Shown: positions 6,034 to 6,670 of the stretch, piece after piece
Numbering within the stretch: position 1 is the stretch's first letter
Layout: each line of letters begins with the position of its first letter
Assembly: GCA_021782525.1 (NCBI GenBank)
Contig: JAJXUY010000083.1
Coordinates: 1-6,670 of the forward strand
Direction of reading: 5' to 3'
Origin: Acidobacteriota bacterium
Lineage (GTDB): Bacteria; Acidobacteriota; Thermoanaerobaculia; Thermoanaerobaculales; Thermoanaerobaculaceae
DNA: 6,670 nucleotides
Notes under the pieces: generated by a model
Seen by the model: the letters and a program-made list of their open reading frames with translations, nothing else
What the model was told of the DNA's origin: nothing
The model's database searches: none
Position numbers and translations under genes: made by a program

Positions 6034-6670
6034 ATGCTCCGAACTCTGGCACTCAGCCTCGCGGCCGCGGCCGTGCTCCTCGTCCTGCCGTCGTCCGGCG
6101 CGCGCGCCGGGCAGGCGGAGCCTGCACCCAAGGCGCCCGCAGCCCGAACGAACCCGTTCTTCACCCCCAGCCCGCTTCCGTTCCAGGCGCCGCAGTTCGA
6201 CAAGATCCAGGATGCGGACTTCGGGCCGGCGCTCGAAGAGGGGATGAAGCAGCAGCGGGCGGCGGTGGAGAGGATCGCCGACAACCCGGCGCCGGCGACG
6301 TTCGAGAACACCCTCGTCGCGCTGGAGAAGAGCGGTCCGCTGCTGCTCCGCGTCGGGCAGGTGTTCAACGCGCTGTGCTCGGCCAACACCGACCCGACGC
6401 TGCAGAAGCTCCAGGAAGCGGTGGCGCCCAAGCTGGCCGCGCACCAGGATGCGATCTTCCTCAACGACAAGCTGTTCAAGCGGGTCGAGGCGGTCTATCG
6501 CGAGCGCGCCTCGCTCAAGCTCGACCCCGAGTCGGCGCGCCTGATCGAGTACTACCACCAGCAGTTCGTGCACGCCGGCGCCCGGCTCTCGGACGCGGAC
6601 AAGACCCGGCTCAAGCAGCTCAACGAGCGCGACGCCGCGCTCTCCGCCAAGTTCACCAACCAGCTCCTGG
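6034..6670 (+). CDS. dcp: Peptidyl-dipeptidase Dcp (M3 family), N-terminal part (3' end outside window)
   Basis: The first 212 residues of a zinc metallopeptidase that removes dipeptides from the C-terminus of peptides. The start is ATG at 6034 behind AGGAGG (6019-6024). Residues 1-25 are a signal peptide with a hydrophobic Leu/Ala/Val core and an ARA cleavage site, followed by a Pro/Ala-rich linker (27-39). Homology to Dcp begins at NPFFTPSPLPFQAPQFDKI (40-58) and continues through FGPALEEGM, ATFENTLVALEKSG, LNDKLFKRVEAVY and the segment IEYYHQQFVHAGARLSDADK. These track the E. coli Dcp N-terminal helical domain closely and fit Dcp better than oligopeptidase A. The HExxH zinc site lies beyond the window end; the family is about 680-700 residues. 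The signal peptide implies a periplasmic or outer-surface enzyme. It sits 203 bp after the exported S41 peptidase gene, suggesting a shared role in digesting extracytoplasmic protein. Confidence 0.93.
   Translation, partial: MLRTLALSLAAAAVLLVLPSSGARAGQAEPAPKAPAARTNPFFTPSPLPFQAPQFDKIQDADFGPALEEGMKQQRAAVERIADNPAPATFENTLVALEKSGPLLLRVGQVFNALCSANTDPTLQKLQEAVAPKLAAHQDAIFLNDKLFKRVEAVYRERASLKLDPESARLIEYYHQQFVHAGARLSDADKTRLKQLNERDAALSAKFTNQLL

Noticed and set aside
5846..6247. 133-codon + strand open frame overlapping the dcp start
   Set aside because: It is Arg/Ser/Pro-rich, lacks a ribosome binding site and is out of frame with the clear Dcp homology that begins at 6034.
5661..6479. - strand open frame covering the S41-dcp gap
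   Set aside because: Most of its length is antisense to two real genes, and the part in the gap shows no domain or start signal.

Overview
The window comes from a very GC-rich bacterial chromosome, with G or C at most third codon positions. It carries five protein-coding genes, all on the + strand, and two of them are cut by the window edges. The sequence does not fix the taxon. An exported S41 peptidase, an exported Dcp-type M3 peptidase and a zinc-ribbon/TPR protein in a GC-rich background would suit an uncultured Acidobacteriota or deltaproteobacterium-like lineage, but that is inference from general look only. I see no tRNA, rRNA, CRISPR array, insertion sequence or phage gene.

Layout: (1) 1-272 is the C-terminal end of a 3-hydroxybutyryl-CoA dehydrogenase. 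(2) 273-451 is an intergenic stretch whose main content is a large inverted repeat at 338-435. Each arm is built of four consecutive 7-bp units related to SGTGGCC, and the spacer contains a G-rich tract. (3) 452-2317 encodes a 621-residue protein with an N-terminal C4 zinc ribbon, a coiled coil and a long TPR array, starting at TTG behind a good Shine-Dalgarno sequence. (4) 2320-4032 is proS, two bases downstream and almost certainly co-transcribed. It encodes a full-length bacterial-type prolyl-tRNA synthetase with an editing domain. (5) 4033-4117 is a short gap with weak hairpins. (6) 4118-5830 encodes an exported S41-family peptidase starting at GTG. (7) 5831-6033 is a 203-bp gap with a possible promoter and a long imperfect stem-loop just ahead of the next ribosome binding site. 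(8) From 6034 to the window end is the N-terminal third of an exported peptidyl-dipeptidase Dcp.

Functionally the window splits in two. The TPR gene and proS form a tight pair, where the TPR protein is likely a scaffold of unknown purpose. The S41 peptidase and Dcp are neighbouring exported peptidases. Together they could cut proteins and then peptides outside the cytoplasm, although the second has its own leader and perhaps its own promoter. No clear new enzymatic system is visible. The least explained structures are the heptad-built inverted repeat and the zinc-ribbon/coiled-coil/TPR protein.
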